Positions 33,104-43,976 of a stretch of 64,000 nt of DNA are shown here, in pieces. The position numbers and the translations under genes were made by a program. Location: NCBI GenBank assembly GCA_024663395.1, contig JANFAH010000018.1:248001-312000 (forward strand), in the 5' to 3' direction. The first letter of the stretch is position 1. Each line of letters begins with the position of its first letter. Under the pieces are notes generated by a model. The model was not told where the DNA came from. It saw only the letters and a program-made list of their open reading frames with translations, and searched no databases. The DNA comes from Pisolithus tinctorius (lineage: Eukaryota > Basidiomycota > Agaricomycetes > Boletales > Pisolithaceae).

Positions 33104-33628
33104 TGTCAAGTTTGGAATGTCTGGGTTGAGGCTGGACTGGAGACCAAAGCAGCTGCGAGGCCGAGGGGTTGGGTTTAGGAGGAAAGACAAAGGTACAGGG
33201 GGGGTGGACTGTTTGGACTTAGTGACTGAGGATGCAGCACTATTCCCTTGCATGGGTCTCAGTCCAAGTCCAAGGCTGAGACAGGGTTATCAGAGTAAAC
33301 TTTGTTGATTTCAGACTCAGGGGTACAGGCTAAGTATCTACAAGTTTATATACTGGAAGTAGCTTTAGTATGGAGACTGGTAATGCCAGTCTCACAAGGA
33401 TTGCTAAGACAATTGGTAAGACATGGATTAGTAATGTATGACTAAGGTAATGGAGACTGGGACAGGTGGACTGGGGACAAGACTGGGCAGAACTTAACCA
33501 AAGTGACATGCACTGCAAAGCAGTGTATGCCACACTAGACTATCTGGGGATAAGGATTGGGCGAGGCCAAGGCTGGACTGAACAAGTGTGAGGCCAAGTC
33601 TGGCTGGGGTCGAGGCATGACTATGACA
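33104..33628 (-). repeat. 5' LTR of element A
   Basis: 525 bp, same length as 761-1285; followed on the right by the GACGA duplication. Confidence 0.92.
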
Positions 33629-33633
33629 GACGA

Positions 33634-35045
33634 TATATAACATACCACCAACTTCCCTTGCAGCACCCCCCACCTTGTCCCCATGTAACACATGGAGACC
33701 TCTACATCCACCACTACAGTAATAAAAAGGTCCAGATCTGGTTGAGGGAAGGGGATCATTGGATAGCTGACGTAGTGGATGGCCATCATCACCCGACACT
33801 GCCAGACTATCGCCTCTTCATTGCCAATGGCACAGAGCCTACCTGGGTAATGAAGAAAACAAGGTCAACCTACAAAGGGAGGTTCCACAGCCAACAGAAA
33901 GATCCTAAGGAGGACTGAGCAAGATTTTCGTCTAGACAATGTGCTACATTCACAGCATAAGTGCTTCTTTAGTAGGCTGGGCAGCGGTCTCATTGAGGAG
34001 GAGTGAATTCCAGATATATATATAATCTACCTATGACATGCATTTCCCTTGTACTACAGGTACACATGTGTAAGATTTGTCAGTGACAAGAAAAATGATT
34101 GGTTTGTCCACTGTGACATTGGCAACTTTCCAGGCTTGCTCACGAGCAGTCCTAGATGTTGAGTGAGCATTGAACATTACACTATAACTGGTACTGTCAG
34201 AACAATATCCAAATTATAACATTATTACTTGGTAAATGAGTGATTTAATAGGCCAGGTGATGGTCAAACTCTAAACCATAACTGGCTCACAGTTGGTGGG
34301 ATTTCACTCAGGCTAGTGGTGACCAGTGGTGGAGTTACAGGTGCTGCAGCAGAACCAGATCAGCCATCAGCAGCATGCTGCAAAAAATGCACAAGTAAAG
34401 CATGGCAACAGCACCTATACAAAGAGAAATGGATGATGGCATATACAAGCCTCATAAGCATTGCTCTGGCTTCAGGTTCACTAGGTAGCATTGGATGTAG
34501 TCTGGTAGAAAGTAGCTTGTCACCATCCAACAAAAGCCAAGCAGCTCGATGCCTGGCCCTGATGTCATGTATGGAATCAAGGTTTTGTGGCAAGGATCTT
34601 GCTACAAACTTTGCCCAGAGTCTTTCAAAAAGGAGTCTTGCATCATCATTTTCAGTTCAAATGCAGTGTGATTAGGAGGGGGCCCATGATATATTGGCAG
34701 ATTCGAAGTATGGGGGTCATCAGTGAGGTCATTTTTTGTGATGATGACAATGAGTTTGTTGCCTGATTTGGGAACCTATGACATCAGACTGATATCTTCA
34801 ACAAAGGTGCTTGGTTAGAGGGCTAACTTTTGTGACTCACTCTTAAAATTCATGTATTCCATCAGAGCCTATTTACATTTGTTCATACTCATAGCAATCT
34901 CAGAAGATATGAAGCTAGAAAGTTACATACTATCAACAAATTCCAGAGCACTTCGAGGCACTCATTCAGCACTCCCAAAATTTTTCGTCGCAAGTGAATT
35001 TGAAGCTCAGATTAGTGGCGAGGTTGCCACACTTTCACCTGTGGT
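33634..35045. other. flank right of element A; unassigned open frames
   Basis: The target sequence of A resumes. An 86-codon frame at 33,658-33,918 (+) has coding character (HGDLYIHHYSNKKVQIWL, PTWVMKKTRSTYKGRF) and an intron-like acceptor CCCTTGCAG just upstream; I have a faint impression of similar unknown proteins in mushroom genomes but cannot name one. Another frame at 34,316-34,675 has no recognisable motif. The CpG-poor composition ends at about 35,045. Confidence 0.35.
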
Positions 35046-36328
35046 GAAGATGGCAGAAAGAAAGATGTTGACACTTACGTAATGAATCAGTCAAACTTGT
35101 TGTGCCCTCGGAAATTTATAGAGCAGTTGGACACCCACTATCATTCTGTTTCTACACGATATCATCGTCGTCGAGCGAGGATATTTTCAAATGCCGTTTC
35201 TCATGGTCGCTTACCCTACCCCCTCGAGAATGCGTAAAACAGCGATGTCTTACACTAACCTTGAAGTTCAGACTCTTCGTCCGTTGTTCATTGTCCCGAC
35301 TTCGATGTTATTTATTCCGGGTCGAATACTTGGAAAACTTGCACTGGCCTACACAAACGTCTCAGGAAAGCGGGAGTACACATAATCCACACTCTATAAT
35401 CATTTGTCGTGGTAGGTGTCGTCAATTCACGCGTATGCATTGCGACTCCTGCGATACTTCATGAATCATATAACCTCCTGCTTGCAACCAACGATGCGTC
35501 CGTTTCTCTCCTTGAAGTAAAGTCCATCAGCATGGTTAACGGCGAGGATGATATTCCAAGTACAACTTGCGCGAGTTTGAGGGAACATGGATGCTAGGGT
35601 CGCATAGTGGTGATTTGTGGCTTTTGTAAGAGGCCGCGCTTCCATGTGGTAAGCGAACGGTCTATTCCGCTCTGTTTCAGGTCTGGCCGGAAGTCAATTA
35701 CTCGCGGAGAGTCTGTATTTGATCGATGATGGGCAGGTTCGTGAAAGCTGACCAAGATGCAGGGTGAGACTGGTACTTGAATCATAGAGTTGCCAAGAAC
35801 CTACGTGGCCTTGAGGGCATGACAAAGACTCATGGATGTTTCCGCCAATATCCAGAGGCTAATACTTACCTAGGCACACGGGAGTACTCGTGCTCAGTCA
35901 GCATGGCGGCTTGGATCTCCTTCCAGTAGTAAGACCGCCGTGTGCGAGGCGAACAGACATGGTAACTACTGCAGCCGCGCGGGGCTCGTGTGGGCCCTTG
36001 ATTATTGCACAGCATAAGATTGATCATCCAGGTCCGAAAATAGTACGACCAGTCGTCTTACCAATCCGTCAATGCATGCAACCTCGAAAGTGCTATGGAC
36101 ATACAGTCTTACCCATATACAGGGGAAAAAAAACTTCGCGGCGCTGCGCCACGCATTGATTGATCAGCCGGGGAAGTTGCTGGACGACGTAGTGATGCGA
36201 TTACTGATGCTCATTTTATCGGAATGGGAATAGGTGCCGATGAGGTTAGCAGATCCTTCACCTGCGTCGTGACGTACGCACAGGAAGCAGAAGAACGGCC
36301 ATTACCAATCTTGCTGGACTGACATGGA
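35046..36328. repeat. duplicated spacer of the GST tandem array, plus GST1 upstream region
   Basis: 35,046 to about 35,690 resembles 51,481-52,095, the sequence downstream of GST2, including GAAGATGGCAGAAAGA, CTCGGAAATTTAT and ATGCTAGGGTCGCATA. It therefore looks like the 3' flank of a third, lost GST copy to the left. From 35,690 to 36,328 I see no gene; the sequence leads to the GST1 promoter. Confidence 0.6.
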
Positions 36329-36335
36329 TATAAAG
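36329..36335 (+). promoter_or_regulatory. TATA box of GST1
   Basis: TATAAAG, 56 bases before the ATG; GST2 has the same heptamer 45 bases before its ATG. Confidence 0.5.
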
Positions 36336-36390
36336 TGTTCTCCATGAAGTGCCCATATTCCAACAAACTCATCTGCTACACGATTTTAAG

Positions 36391-37255
36391 ATGACACCCA
36401 TTGGAAAGCTCTATGGACACCCTCGCCAGCCTCAGACGAAAGTTGTACGTTTCGCGTCATGTTGTTTGACCCCTTGCAACTCGTCTCACGTCCGCTCGAC
36501 GTACTAGATTCTGAGCGCTGCAATTATCTCAGGCCTCGAGATTGATCTACCGCCGTTCGAGTTCGGCGTCACGAACAAATCACCTGAGTTCACCCAGAAG
36601 TTCCCTCTCGCCAAAATCCCTGCCTTCGAAGATAACGAAGGATTCAAGCTGGTCGAGGGTACAGCCATCGCTCGTTACGGTTAGTCAGTGATCGCTCATC
36701 TGTAATCATCGATGTTGATCATGACGGTTAGTGAGCTCGCTCGTTCCTGACGCCAGCCTTCTTGGTCGCAATGCGAAGGAAAACGCCCAGATAGACCAAT
36801 GGGTCCACTTTGCAGAGACTGAAATCCTAATCCCTTCAAACAACATATACACCGGCATTGTCATGAAGTACCTACCGGGATTCAGTGAAGAGGTTCGCTT
36901 CGCTTCCTTTGTCTCGCCTCGCAGTCCGCTGACTCATAGATCCCAATGACTTTGCCGATCATAGCAACATAAACACTACCAGAAAGGCGTTGAACGTTCG
37001 CTCAAGTTCCTAGAAGACTACCTGGCTTCACGTCCTTCTGGCTTGCTGGTGAACGGCGATTTAACGCTTGCAGATATCACCCTCGCCGCAGCCGTGCAGC
37101 GTGCAGGCCAGACAGTCTGTGGTGTTAAAGAGCGCGAACAAGTTTATCCCCGCGTATTCGCTCACTTTGCGAAAGTGATCAATGACGAGAGGATCAAGCA
37201 TGTGTTTGGAGAGCCTGGATTCGTCGATGAGCCTCTTGCTTTCAGAGACGAGTGA
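36391..37255 (+). CDS. glutathione S-transferase, eEF1B-gamma-like, copy 1
   Basis: Exons 36,391-36,444, 36,508-36,679, 36,732-36,892 and 36,983-37,255 give 220 codons in frame. All introns are GT-AG. The N-terminal thioredoxin-like half holds GKLYGHP, the segment FPLAKIPAFED with the cis-Pro that contacts glutathione, and EGTAIARYV. The C-terminal all-alpha half has RSLKFLEDYL and LTLADITLAAAVQR, the N-capping motif of the GST C-domain. Similarity is to the GST-like domain of elongation factor 1-gamma. Basidiomycetes carry free-standing members of this class, thought to work in detoxification or redox; it lacks the C-terminal eEF1G domain. The start is set by the TATA box and agreement with GST2. 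Confidence 0.9.
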
Positions 37256-37881
37256 TTGGCTCTTTACTTAGATAGAATATTAACGAAGATGGAGATAAAT
37301 GTTGTGTTTTCCCACTGCTATGCAGACGGACATCATTATGGAGACCGTGTAGTCTTCTGTCGAGAGAAATACCGGTATGCGGAAAGGTAGATCTTTTGTG
37401 ATCAATCTAGTAAGGCCCACTGAAAAGACTGACGGTCATTCATTGTCTGGTCATGGATAGTTTGCTGCCACGCTTTTCCAACCGTCCGATGGGGTTCACT
37501 CTGACATGTCCTGCTGTCGAATGTCACTGCACTGCGGTGCACCAAGGTGAAGGACCACAAGTGAACCTGATTGGAATAGAGAGCTTCGTGATCGATCGTG
37601 TGCTCCCCTGGAATACAACGGAGAGCACCTTAGGCACCAGTTTTCAGCAGCATCTCTGGTCTTTCAGATATAGTTTTTGTGACGTGAATAATGTATCTAA
37701 GAGACCCACTATCCGCGCCGGCTTTACCCGGCTTGTGCTAAGAATAGATGCGCGAATCAGTTAAGGAACTTATACTGTATATATCCAGCTTAATCATCAT
37801 CGCCACCTCTACCTTCCCTCCCGAAACCCTCACGACGCCGCCTCCAGAGCGTATCCAAACCGTCTAGTGAGCTCGCTCACG
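37256..37881. other. intergenic, GST1 to KDZ gene
   Basis: A plus-strand frame at 37,453-37,764 shows no domain. The left end of the KDZ element should lie here or a little further left, but I could not identify terminal repeats by eye. Confidence 0.3.
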
Positions 37882-40800
37882 ATGCTCGTGGTGAGCGTCC
37901 TTTGGACGACGATCTGCACCTGTCTGCAGTTGCAGGGTTACCCCAGTTCTCACAGTGCGTTTTTCCTCTGCGATATGCATTCCTATTCTGCGACCCGGCG
38001 CGCGCTGCCCAGCACCAGCTTGGGCATGGGCCAACATTTCTCGAGTCCGAAGAAACGGAGGGACAAGCGGAAAACGCAAACTAATGTTGTCATTCCAGGT
38101 CAAGATACCAAACGGCAACGTCTACTTCAACATTTGAGCGACCTTTTGAACCCCAAATCATCCCCACCACCTGTCTCATCTACCACTAGCCCCTCCCCGC
38201 TGGAAGACACTGCCATCAATGACGCTCACGCTGTTCAACACTTCGATCACGTCAATGAACCGTCTTTTGATGAGGATCCTGACTATTCTGCTCGACATGT
38301 GGCTTCAGGCTGGCTTTACGATAGCTGGACAGCAGTCATACCTACGATTATCGAGTCGTATCTCCAGTACTTGACAGAAACGACCAGAAAACTGTTGGCG
38401 GGCTGTGTTACGCCGCTCTTTAGTTGTCACGGCGGGTGTGAGCCGAGGCGCTCTTCCCTCCTCTGCCTGTATTTTGATCGTTCGTTGCTAACTTCGTATG
38501 TTTGTTGCACACTGACATATTTCCAGGTTTTGCTACTGTGACTATCCTAAGCTGCGCGTGCGCACCGCTTCCTCAAGTACTCCTGTGTTCAGGCCTCTTC
38601 CCTACCGCCCCTTCTCAACCACACATAGCGATTTCCATCGAATTACTTGGATTTTATCATGCGCTATTTGAACGTTCTTGCGACTCTATCAATGCCCTGG
38701 CTTCTGCGCTCAATACCCATTATGAGCACCGAGGCTTCCGCTTGACCACCCGAGAAGTATGTGCTCGACTTATCAAAATTGTCTAGCTTACGAACGTAGT
38801 TAACAGGGTAAAATTGTGCAAGAACCGTTTCGTCGCAGCATCAGCCATGCTGTGCAGTGGTTTGATGTTTTGCAAATACACGTAGAGCGTCATGTAGAAA
38901 ATATAATCGGCCACTGTCGCCAAATCATGTCGAAGAACCTTGATCGCGCTCAATCTGCTGAGGAAACCCCGCCATCAACTATCCCCCCATCTTCCGACCG
39001 TCAATCTCCGCCGTCCCCGGATTTATGCGCGTCGATCCTTGTCCAAAGATGCCCCGCTTGTTTCGCAGGTACCACGTTTGGGCGACCGTTGAGTGAAGGT
39101 GGTGACGTTCATGTTGCCACTGATGGGAATTTTCACCATCGTCATCGGCGCTCAGCAGGCAGTTGCCCCCCCTTCTACGAGCCCATGTATTTCATTCCCA
39201 AGGCCCAAGTGGACGAGGTGGGTCGTCGGGTTGGACGGGCACGTAAGCGGTCCCCAAGACAACATCGCGTCATAGTTCCTGACGAAGCGATTGACCAATG
39301 TGAGGCGTCGTACGAAGCAGCTGACGGCAACAAGCGGAAGGCCACGATGGATTGCTTCGACGACACCGGCATCATGGCTCTCATATGCCATCACGATATC
39401 CCGCTTTTCTTTGCGAACATTGACACCCCTGGCGAACAACAGAAGTATAGTATCGCACTCCTGGAACACCTCTTTTCCCTCTTGCCACCGGCAGCAACCG
39501 TTGTTGTATTGTACGACATCGGTTGCGTTCTTGATCGCTCGTTATCCAAGGTCAGTAATTCACTTTTTACATCTATACCCATGCTGATATCCTTGCATAA
39601 GTATGACATTCTAAACGACGGAATTGTCTCTCGCCTACGCTTCGCAACAACGGCTATGCACGCCTACGGCCACGAGTGGGCTTGCCAGCTTACTTACAAC
39701 CCACGCATTATTAATGGACTAGGTCTTTCTGATGGGGAGGGGACCGAACGCCTTTGGTCACGATTCATCAAACTTATCGGCATTGAGCGAGCCTCGTCGG
39801 TAAGTCTAATTCTTTATTGTAGTTGACAAGAACTTGAAATATTCGCTTCAGCGTGAACGGCGGATATGGTTAATTGATCGGCATGCGACCGCCATAGGAC
39901 TGGAGATGCGTAGTGATCTTGGGGACTGGATTCGACGCCGACTAAAGAAAGGAATTGCTGAACAAGGTTCTGAGGCGCAGAACGTCATCAGTGACTGTGG
40001 GATTGGTATTCCGGAGTTGCGGAAGCAGTGGTCTGATCAACGCAGTGCGCAGCTTTCGATACGTGCACGTAAGTCTCACATCACAGTACTGAACTCCCCT
40101 GTCAACTCCCATTTTTTAGATGCGCCAGCGCGACTGAAGAAAGAATTAGACACAGTCCTTGTATTGCAAGCCGATGTAGAAGCCTCCGACAGAGCCCTAC
40201 AAGCCGCGCGCACGATAATCGTGCAGGGCGCGACGCAGGATACCCTTGACACTCTCGAGAGTCTGGAGCGCAGCCACGACCGACTTCTAAACAAGATAGA
40301 CGCGTTGTATACTTCTCTCAACATCCCTGACAAATTTCCGGAACTCCATGGAGTTAACTTGGAGTTTGTTCGGACCCTTCTAATGGCGCGGGATTTGAAG
40401 ATCAGTATTCGGAAGCGCGCGATTGGCAGTTTTTTCGAATGGGACAAACTCGATCGTGCAGTAGGGGGCAACCAGAAGGCATTGGGTAGGTGACTTGTAC
40501 CTTGTCGTTGTTACATTAATTAAGTCAGTTTAGGCACAAAACTCCATCAGCAGACTCGAAAAGCAATCGCAAAACGCCAGCCAGCCCTCATGTCCGCCAT
40601 CCGTAAATTTAACAAGTACTGTGAACGTCTCGCTGAGCTATACGACGCATCTTCTGGCATTCCCCTTCCATCACCACTTCCAACGAAGCTCGCGGAATTA
40701 CGGAATGACCAAAGCCTCCTCGAAGACGTTTGGGTAACACCTTCTGTTGGAGAAATTCCACGGTGGCTAGAAGATGTTGACGTCAGAGAAGGCATCAGAG

Positions 40801-42235
40801 CGGTTCTCAAGAGCGATCGTTGCCTTGAAGAACAGTGGCGTCTTGGGATGGAGGCTGACCATATGTGCCGATGGTTTGGTCGTGAACTATGTGCTATTGA
40901 GCTCGCGATACGATTGCCAGAAAGTAAGTCCGGGAACGGTTTATTGGCTACATGGACTAACACTGCGCAGACTCTAAGTACTATTTAGTCCTTCAGCAAC
41001 ATCGTGAATCCTTGGCAAAACTGCAAGAAAGGTGGCCCAACCCGCTGGCCTCTGCTGTTCGCTATGCAAGCCATGCCCGCACTGCCATGACTGTCGCTAC
41101 TTCGCTCGCACACGCCGCTGCCACCTCACTCATTTTGCAATGGCTCCCTCCTATTCTATGCGACGTACCTGCAGATGCTTTGAGCGAAGACGATGCCGGA
41201 CTAGCTCTTGATCCTGACCCTATAGAAGACATCCTGGACCCCGCCCAGATTGCTTTGGCGGACGTTCTCGAAGATACGGAGTCACCACCGATCACTAACG
41301 AAGAGGACTCAGGCGATGCCGAAAATCAAAAGGACTCTCATAATGTGGATGTTCTCTGGAAACTCCCTTTCGTAAGTCCGATCTGAATATACTCGACCCG
41401 TTTAGTAACATTTCACAGACCCCGACCGTTGATACGATGGATGTCTATAGCAATGTACTCATCGCTTGCGGCGTTTATGTGAGGCATGTTCGAGAAACAC
41501 AAGATGGATTCCCCCGTCAAACCTTCGAGGCAAACGACTATGAGCGTCTCGCTTCCCCGACCGCCCGACTCAATGATACCTGCATCAACGGTTGCTCTGC
41601 ACTTCTTTATTCGGAATTTCAATCATCGGCTGCCGCACAATGTGCGATATTCTCGATGCACGACCTCCCGCGTATTCGATATCATGCCGAAGACAACGTT
41701 CTGTGGCGCAACATTTCGTGGACTCGGTACTGGGAAAAAACGATGTGGATCCTCCCAATTCACCAGCCATCCCCCATCGGGCATTGGGTTCTCTGTGTCA
41801 TTAAGTTCCCTTCCAAGCAACTCCTCCTCTTCGACAGTCTCGCAGAACAAAAGCCGTGGAAACAGGACATAAAGGTAACCGAATATTCATGTACTCTGCG
41901 CTTACTAACTGTCCGCAGGATATCTCCAGACTCATTTCTCGCATGTCCTTCATTGCCTCAAAGAGGCGTGGAGTCCCTCGGAGAGATTTGGGATCATGGT
42001 CCGCACACCCGATTATCGTAAGCACCGTCGATTATACTTGATAACTATCCCTCAAGAAATATACTAGTGCGAGCCTTTGCAGTCCAACGGGTACGACTGC
42101 GGTCTTTGGGTCTTAGCTCAAGTTGCAGCCGTCCTACGAGGTTATGATATTACCAATCTGCGCGAGGGAAACATGATTGCATTTCGTCGTTACCTCCAAT
42201 CCCTCATACTTAGCATTCCATTATCTGACATGTAA
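37882..42235 (+). CDS. KDZ transposase fused to a C-terminal Ulp1-like cysteine protease
   Basis: Eleven exons with GT-AG introns: 37882-38479, 38527-38756, 38807-39550, 39602-39799, 39852-40068, 40120-40485, 40534-40923, 40971-41371, 41419-41874, 41919-42017 and 42083-42235. They give 1,284 codons with no internal stop. The N-terminal part has a basic segment (SSPKKRRDKRK) and Cys-containing CxC-like regions. The KDZ core shows DGNFHHRHR, VVLYDIGCVLDRS and GEGTERLWSRF, consistent with a D-D-E triad. A long coiled-coil-rich middle follows. The C-terminus has the C48 protease triad: His in GHWVLCVI, Asp in LLLFDSL, Cys in NGYDCGLWVL. KDZ enzymes mobilise large DNA transposons; the protease may process ubiquitin-like modifiers. 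ATG 38,026 is an alternative start. The gene looks intact. Confidence 0.87.
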
Positions 42236-42236
42236 A

Positions 42237-42996
42237 CTACGTCGAGTTGTTGTGGTAAGGGTTTCCGCCGTTCTCCAAAACCAATGCCTCCCTTGCAAAA
42301 TCATATATTTCTCGGGCCCGCCACTGCAACCAGCATGCCGCCATTCGGTTGTTGCGTCCTCCAGACACACGACTCCCTACAATATCAATTGCAGCAGACC
42401 ATCGCGCGATTTGCTCCTTAAGATCATCCACCAGCTCAGCAAAGATCAGCTTGTGATCACCTTCTGCAAAGCGCCTCTCGCGTTGGACCTTTGATTCGTT
42501 CGACAGCCGCATGCGTCGCCCGAGCATGACATCGATGAGATTTTGTGTGAACCTTTCCTCCTGTAGGGTCGAATCTGGTTCAGAATCCATGTAGGGAGGG
42601 TCCTCCTCCCATCTAGGGAGGTCTGATTCGTCCAGAGCATCGGAGCTCCGAGCCGCTTCCAGAAACAGAGACGACATTGGTAGAGACTTGGTCGCATGTG
42701 CAATAAGCAATGGCGACAGGGCTGGAACGGACGAAACGACGTCGGGACGGATGATCTGCGATGCAGGTGGTTGAGTTGTATTCATAGCCTCTTTACTGAG
42801 GTGTCGCCCCGCCCGCTTCCTATACGCACAGTGATTCTGGTCAGAACGGAGTGGCTTGCCTCTAAAATACATTTCGATTAATCTGCTGCACATTAAACGT
42901 GTGTTTCAGTTACCTTGTAGATGCATAGCAGGCCCTCTGCCTACGTAGAGCTTCCTGTCTTTCTTTGAGAGTGAGGTATTTTGGTGTGCGCCCCAT
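42237..42996 (-). CDS. KDZ-associated small accessory protein, MGR-x-P-K-Y type
   Basis: Two exons (42,996-42,914 and 42,861-42,237) separated by a 52-base GT-AG intron give 236 codons. The N-terminus MGRTPKYLTLKERQEALRRQ is a basic helix of a kind I recall at the start of many unknown mushroom proteins. A Ser/Pro-rich linker, an acidic patch and a long C-terminal helix with EELVDDLKEQI-like periodicity follow. Its stop is 1 bp from the stop of the transposase gene, tail to tail, so the pair share a terminator region. Likely part of the same transposon; function unknown. Confidence 0.65.
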
Positions 42997-43322
42997 TTGA
43001 ACTACCTGAGGGACCAAGTATGACTCTGAAACTGTGCCAGTTCGGTGCACTACGTACGTGCTAAGCATGCACATTCACTCACCCCAGTATATGGCATATG
43101 CTCATTCTAGTAGCATCCGACAGGGGGACGAATACTGAATTAATTCCGACTATTAATGCAGCTGAAAATGCCTTTGTCGCTGCACCAGCTATGTTTCGCA
43201 TTCAGTAGGAAGTTTATTCACGTTGTGATTGGCTGTTGTGGTCGGAGCTACCAGCACACACCTTTATGACATTTCTAGCTCACTCACTGCTTGCTCTTGA
43301 CTACGATAATCGATGTTCCACA

Positions 43323-43970
43323 ATGACCACTCCATTCCTACCAAGACTCAATCTAACGAACGATCCTGTCTACTATTCGTGCATACTGGAGAACGAGTAC
43401 AGTTGGTGGGGTACCCAGAGGCTCTCCGCGCCCTCTGCATCCTCCCTGCCGCAAAGTCTGCCGTCACGATCTGAATCTAACCCATCAAGTTGGAAGCACA
43501 GTGTTCCCTTGGCTTCTGCCCAAGTTTTGGGCTATCGTATTGCTCAGATGGGCATTTCGATCCTCGGGAGATCTTTGATGATTGTCGTTCTGTATAAAGG
43601 CGGCGTACCAGACCTCGTTGCGGCTCTTTCCCCTCACCCTTCATTTTTTGTACGGTTGAAAGTTTTCATGGCTACAGTTAGGATCGTCTCTCTGTTCTAC
43701 ACCGTATCTGATTTCTTTCTTCAGGAGAATGTACACAACACTGGAGGTAACCCTCCGGTGATCACCTTACCATCGCTACCGGCATGCCTGGATACTTCTT
43801 CCGCGCATCCAGAGCCATCCGCGAGTACTCACGATGACTTCGTTGTGGTACAGGTTGGAGGTGGTCGCCGCGAACCCACGCCGCCGTTCGTGACTCCAAT
43901 GCGACTCCATCAGAAAGTCAAAGCGACTACTCGAGATACTGGGTTGGTTCGCGAAGCATCGCTCCGCTGA
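43323..43970 (+). CDS. hypothetical ORF upstream of the third KDZ-locus gene
   Basis: 216 codons from ATG 43,323 (the frame is open from 43,236). A hydrophobic stretch (VLGYRIAQMGISILGRSLM ... KVFMATVRIVSLFYTVSDF) might include membrane segments; the C-terminus is Ser/Pro/Thr-rich. It stops 6 bases before the next gene's ATG, so it may instead be its true 5' part separated by an unrecognised intron or a frameshift. No domain recognised. Confidence 0.4.
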   Translation: MTTPFLPRLNLTNDPVYYSCILENEYSWWGTQRLSAPSASSLPQSLPSRSESNPSSWKHSVPLASAQVLGYRIAQMGISILGRSLMIVVLYKGGVPDLVAALSPHPSFFVRLKVFMATVRIVSLFYTVSDFFLQENVHNTGGNPPVITLPSLPACLDTSSAHPEPSASTHDDFVVVQVGGGRREPTPPFVTPMRLHQKVKATTRDTGLVREASLR

Positions 43971-43976
43971 AGCCAT

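Larger units (their letters stand above)
761..33628 (-). mobile_element. Ty3/gypsy LTR retrotransposon A, chromodomain type, with nested insertions
   Basis: The two ends are 525-bp direct repeats (761-1285 and 33,104-33,628) that begin TGTCAAG and end ATGACA. They are flanked by the identical 5-bp target duplication GACGA (756-760 and 33,629-33,633). Domain order on the minus strand is gag with CCHC knuckle, protease, reverse transcriptase, RNase H, integrase and chromodomain, the order of chromovirus-type gypsy elements. Removing element B, the PIF/Harbinger element and the 154-bp solo LTR leaves about 7.6 kb, normal for the family. The reading frame is broken by several in-frame TGA codons, so the copy is dead. 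An antisense accessory gene lies between pol and the 3' LTR. Confidence 0.93.

Noticed and set aside
761..33628. A 33-kb Starship-type or other giant cargo element
   Set aside because: No captain tyrosine recombinase; size is explained by nested insertions with their own target duplications.
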